Shown here: positions 6,562 through 8,536 of the stretch, piece by piece
Position numbering within the stretch: position 1 is the first letter of the stretch
Layout: every line of letters starts with the position of its first letter
Assembly (NCBI RefSeq): GCF_938039775.1
Contig: NZ_CALHTQ010000147.1
Span: 1-8,536 of the forward strand
Direction: 5' to 3'
From: an uncultured Mogibacterium sp.
GTDB lineage: Bacteria; Bacillota_A; Clostridia; Peptostreptococcales; Anaerovoracaceae
Length of the DNA stretch: 8,536 nucleotides
Notes under the pieces: generated by a model
Seen by the model: the letters and a program-made list of their open reading frames with translations, nothing else
What the model was told of the DNA's origin: nothing
The model's database searches: none
Position numbers and translations under genes: made by a program

Positions 6562-7878
6562 CTATTTGCTGATAATCGATCGAGAAGCCTTTAATCCATA
6601 TGCATCTGTAGCTGCAAGCGCACCATCAATAACACTATACTGAAGTATATCGGTAGCAAGTGCTGCAAAGGCATCAAAGTTAACTTCAACCTGATTTGTA
6701 GTCATTACGAAGATTGCATCTCCATCAAGAGTTCCATGAACTGGCTTTATAGCTCTAGCAAACCCATCATGGAGGATTGATGCAAGCTTATTTGCCTGTG
6801 TTTTAGAAAGCTTGGCGTTGGTAATTAAGCACGAGAGTGTTGTATTGAAAGGAACATCATAACCCATTTCTTCAACAGGAATAGGTTCATATTCTGGTTC
6901 TTCCTGAATTGAACCCGTAATATGTTCAGATTCATGGTTATTTAAGTTATTTTCAAGTTCTGCACGCAGCTCTTCAATCTTCGATTCAATCTCATCAATT
7001 TCGCTTCTATCATTATCAGTTATAACAGTATTAACCTGAGGCAACCTTTCTGAAGCTTCATTTTCATAAATCTGTGTACCGGTCTCAACTACAGTCTCAT
7101 CATTTTTCTCAGTAGCTAAATCAACTACTTCTGAATCATCGATTCTGATAGTTGTATCTATGTCTGCGCTCTTAAAAGGATCTCTAATATCCGGTGCTTC
7201 AGGCCCACCTTCACCATGAACATGATTCTTCATTACTGAGATGGAACCTTTTATGTAATCTTTATCTTTGCTCAATAGACCTGCTATTATATTGTTGTTG
7301 CCGTTATATACATCTCCAAAGGCATTTACAGCTGTAATTGCGCCAACTTCAAGCACGCCGTCTGAACACGCAAATGTACCGAGAGACGATTTCATCGCTC
7401 TATCCATACCGTAGAATTTTCCTACAGATGCTCCTGTTCCAGCGCCATGGTTACCATGATCGAATACGCCTTCATAAGCATTTATACACGCCTGAACGCC
7501 CATGTCTCGGTCAGGTCTAATATCTCCAGAACCGACTTCTAAATCAAATAGAGAAGCCTGAGTTACAATCGGAATGCTTCGCTCTCCTACTTTGAAGCCC
7601 ACACCCTTCTCCTCTAGATATCTCATAACACCTGAACCAGCCTCAAGACCGAATGCACTTCCGCCGCTTAGTACTACAGCATTAATAGACTGAACTGTAT
7701 TCTCTGATTTAAGAAGGTCAGTCTCCCTAGTAGCAGGTCCTCCGCCTCTTACATCAACACCTGCAACAGCACCTTGCTCAGATATTATTACAGTGCAACC
7801 AGTACCGGCACTTTGGTTCTCGGCATTACCAAGTTTAAAGCCATTAATTTCCTTTACGTCAATTCTCTTAAAGCCCAT
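6562..7878 (-). CDS. P1-family (DmpA/ThnT-like) self-processing peptidase with acidic insert
   Basis: This 438-residue protein belongs to the P1 peptidases, N-terminal-nucleophile aminohydrolases that cleave themselves into alpha and beta chains and act as aminopeptidases or amidases on an unknown substrate here. Family hallmarks: VDVRGGGPATRETDLL (41-56), LSGGSAFGLEA (70-80), PIVTQASLFDL (103-113), GAGTGASVGK (145-154), AVNAFGDV (183-190), and FNTTLSC (344-350) followed by LHDGFARAIKPVHG.LDGDAIF. By analogy with ThnT, cleavage should fall between Asn345 and Thr346, with Thr346 as nucleophile. Typical members are some 320-350 residues. The excess is an insert at about 226-340, rich in Asp/Glu, with a predicted short coiled coil (about 292-314, IDEIESKIEELRAEL), just before the cleavage site. 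There is no signal peptide. AAAGG lies 9 nt upstream of the ATG. It precedes polA by 27 nt; the link to polA looks transcriptional, not functional. Confidence 0.85.
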   Translation of the reverse strand: MGFKRIDVKEINGFKLGNAENQSAGTGCTVIISEQGAVAGVDVRGGGPATRETDLLKSENTVQSINAVVLSGGSAFGLEAGSGVMRYLEEKGVGFKVGERSIPIVTQASLFDLEVGSGDIRPDRDMGVQACINAYEGVFDHGNHGAGTGASVGKFYGMDRAMKSSLGTFACSDGVLEVGAITAVNAFGDVYNGNNNIIAGLLSKDKDYIKGSISVMKNHVHGEGGPEAPDIRDPFKSADIDTTIRIDDSEVVDLATEKNDETVVETGTQIYENEASERLPQVNTVITDNDRSEIDEIESKIEELRAELENNLNNHESEHITGSIQEEPEYEPIPVEEMGYDVPFNTTLSCLITNAKLSKTQANKLASILHDGFARAIKPVHGTLDGDAIFVMTTNQVEVNFDAFAALATDILQYSVIDGALAATDAYGLKASRSIISK

Positions 7879-7957
7879 TCTCTGATACCTTTCGCTTTTT
7901 TCTTACTTGTATACACGACAATTTAATATAATGATTAAATTTATATCAATTTGACAT

Positions 7958-7986
7958 ATTATATCACGTAATAACGGTCATTTAAA
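7958..7986 (-). promoter_or_regulatory. Promoter with extended -10 for the peptidase-polA-coaE operon
   Basis: On the minus strand TGATATAAT (7966-7958) is a perfect extended -10. A TTTAAA (7986-7981) 17 nt upstream matches the -35 consensus at four of six positions and overlaps the tail of the 6S terminator. Expected start is about 7951, giving a leader of about 70 nt before the ATG at 7878. No riboswitch-like structure stands out in that leader. Confidence 0.6.
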
Positions 7987-8015
7987 CAAATTTAAAACCC
8001 CATCAAAAGATGGGG
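7981..8015 (-). terminator. Terminator of the 6S RNA gene
   Basis: On the minus strand CCCCATC-TTTT-GATGGGG forms a perfect 7-bp GC-rich hairpin (8015-7998) followed by TTTTAAATTTGTTT. On the plus strand the hairpin is followed by CTTACTC, not a T-run, so it acts in the minus direction. It closes the small RNA gene upstream of the peptidase promoter. Confidence 0.85.
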
Positions 8016-8031
8016 CTTACTCTTGTTAGAA

Positions 8032-8221
8032 AAGATCCGAAATACCGTCATGCTCTTAATTGACGCCCTATCGAATGATAAGGTGGGTACTTCCTGTCGC
8101 TATTCAGTAATTTCTAATTTGTCTGGTATACCAGATTAGCATATCGCCTAGTAGCGAACACGGAATCCCGTGCAAGTAGTGTAGGTTCAATTAATGACAC
8201 ACAACGCATATCCCAGAACTT
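8032..8221 (-). ncRNA. ssrS: 6S RNA (candidate), regulator of RNA polymerase holoenzyme
   Basis: An RNA of about 190 nt fits between a TTGAAT/TATAAT promoter and a strong terminator, with no open frame. Its ends pair (AAGUUCUG with CGGAUCUU, one mismatch). A closing stem follows: GUCAU/AUGAC and UUAAUUGA (8194-8187) with UCAAUUAA (8063-8056). Then comes a large internal region whose 3' strand carries a small hairpin CCUUAUC-AUUC-GAUAGGG (8083-8066). An apical arm is built from UCGCUA/UAGCGA, CUAAU/AUUAG and the CUGGUAUACCAG hairpin (8134-8123). A long rod with a central bubble and a 3'-strand bubble hairpin is the 6S layout, an open-promoter mimic that binds the sigma-A holoenzyme and templates short product RNAs. 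Identification is by architecture and partial resemblance to Firmicute 6S RNAs; no covariance search was run. A different housekeeping small RNA is the alternative. Confidence 0.7.
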
Positions 8222-8229
8222 ATATTTAA

Positions 8230-8257
8230 ATTATATTCCCATTAAATTATAATTCAA
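8230..8257 (-). promoter_or_regulatory. ssrS: Sigma-A promoter of the 6S RNA gene
   Basis: TTGAAT (8257-8252) and TATAAT (8235-8230) on the minus strand are spaced by 16 nt. The expected start falls at about 8221-8223, exactly where the terminal pairing of the RNA begins. The promoter starts only a few bases after the T-run of the yebC terminator. Confidence 0.75.
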
Positions 8258-8263
8258 TACTTG

Positions 8264-8301
8264 AAATAAAAAACGAATAGTGATTCATGCACTATTCGTT
8301 T
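8264..8301 (-). terminator. Terminator of the yebC-family gene
   Basis: Reading the minus strand, AAACGAATAGTG and CACTATTCGTTT form a perfect 12-bp stem (8301-8271) with a 7-nt loop CATGAAT. The stem is followed by a T-rich run (TTTATTTC), and the last three stem bases are themselves T. It starts 6 nt after the stop codon. Confidence 0.9.
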
Positions 8302-8307
8302 AAGTAT

Positions 8308-8536
8308 TTACTCGATTTCAGGTAAATCACAGTTATAAGAAACTCTCTGAACATCATCGTTGTCATCTAGAGTATCAATTAATTTGTGAAGCGATTTTAT
8401 TGTAGCTTCATCATCAACCTTAGATTCCATTGATGGTATAAACTCTACTTCGGATTCAGCAATTTCATATCCTGCTGCCTTTAGTGCCTCAAGGACTGCA
8501 TGATAATCAGTAGCTTCTGTTCTTACTTCGAAGTTA
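8308..8536 (-). CDS. yebC: YebC/PmpR-family protein, C-terminal 75 residues only
   Basis: The window edge cuts this gene; only the last 75 codons are present, ending in TAA at 8310-8308. The fragment reads VRTEATDYHAVLEALKAAGY, then EFIPSM, and ends LIDTLDDNDDVQRVSYNCDL. This is the characteristic tail of YebC-family proteins (AAG...P......A......D.LEDNDDVQ.V..N). The family was first described as DNA-binding regulators (PmpR of Pseudomonas), and some members have since been linked to translation through proline-rich stretches. Which activity applies here cannot be told from the C-terminus. It is separated by its own terminator from the 6S RNA gene, so no shared transcript is expected. Confidence 0.9.
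   Translation of the reverse strand, partial: NFEVRTEATDYHAVLEALKAAGYEIAESEVEFIPSMESKVDDEATIKSLHKLIDTLDDNDDVQRVSYNCDLPEIE

Noticed and set aside
7338..7520. Plus-strand 60-codon frame opposite the P1 peptidase
   Set aside because: It is antisense to conserved motifs of the peptidase, with low-complexity composition and no support.
7951..7979. TTGACA on the plus strand as a possible divergent promoter
   Set aside because: No acceptable -10 lies 16-18 nt downstream, and no plus-strand gene follows; the same bases serve the minus-strand extended -10.
8032..8221. Riboswitch or T-box leader of the peptidase gene
   Set aside because: The structure ends in a complete terminator, and a separate promoter for the peptidase lies after it. 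No T-box, SAM or similar core motif is recognisable.
1..8536. CRISPR arrays, insertion sequences, tRNA genes, prophage parts
   Set aside because: No direct-repeat arrays, transposase-like proteins, terminal repeats or tRNA-like cloverleafs were seen on either strand.

Overview
The window is an AT-rich stretch from a low-GC Gram-positive anaerobe. All recognisable genes lie on the minus strand, so they read from the right end of the window to the left. The gene set (YebC-family protein, 6S RNA, DNA polymerase I with a degenerate proofreading domain, CoaE, a MurT/GatD-like pair) and the Shine-Dalgarno and promoter style point to a Firmicute of the Clostridia. I would guess the Peptostreptococcales/Anaerovoracaceae neighbourhood, but the sequence alone does not fix the genus.

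Layout in transcription order: (1) The 3' end of a YebC/PmpR-family gene (8308 to the window edge) closes with a strong 12-bp hairpin terminator. (2) A 429-bp gap without protein genes holds a stand-alone RNA gene, about 190 nt, with its own promoter and terminator; its fold matches 6S RNA. (3) A promoter with an extended -10, overlapping the tail of the 6S terminator, leads into a P1-family (DmpA/ThnT-like) self-processing peptidase carrying a large acidic insert, then polA, then coaE, all closely spaced. (4) At the coaE stop codon lies a good candidate promoter for a second, three-gene set: a 'sugar-transfer-associated' ATP-grasp protein, a MurT-like Mur ligase and a GatD-like amidotransferase. 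This set ends in a hairpin terminator at the left edge.

The housekeeping part (6S RNA, polA, coaE) is ordinary. The unusual part is the last cassette. The GatD-like protein aligns well with lipid II isoglutaminyl synthase glutaminase subunits, but it has lost both the nucleophilic cysteine and the catalytic histidine. It is therefore unlikely to hydrolyse glutamine. Its MurT-like partner keeps the ATP-binding P-loop and the zinc ribbon but diverges in motifs of the C-terminal half. With an ATP-grasp ligase directly upstream, the trio looks like a rewired MurT/GatD system that activates a cell-envelope carboxylate without glutamine-derived ammonia. That function is inference; the residue losses are visible in the sequence.
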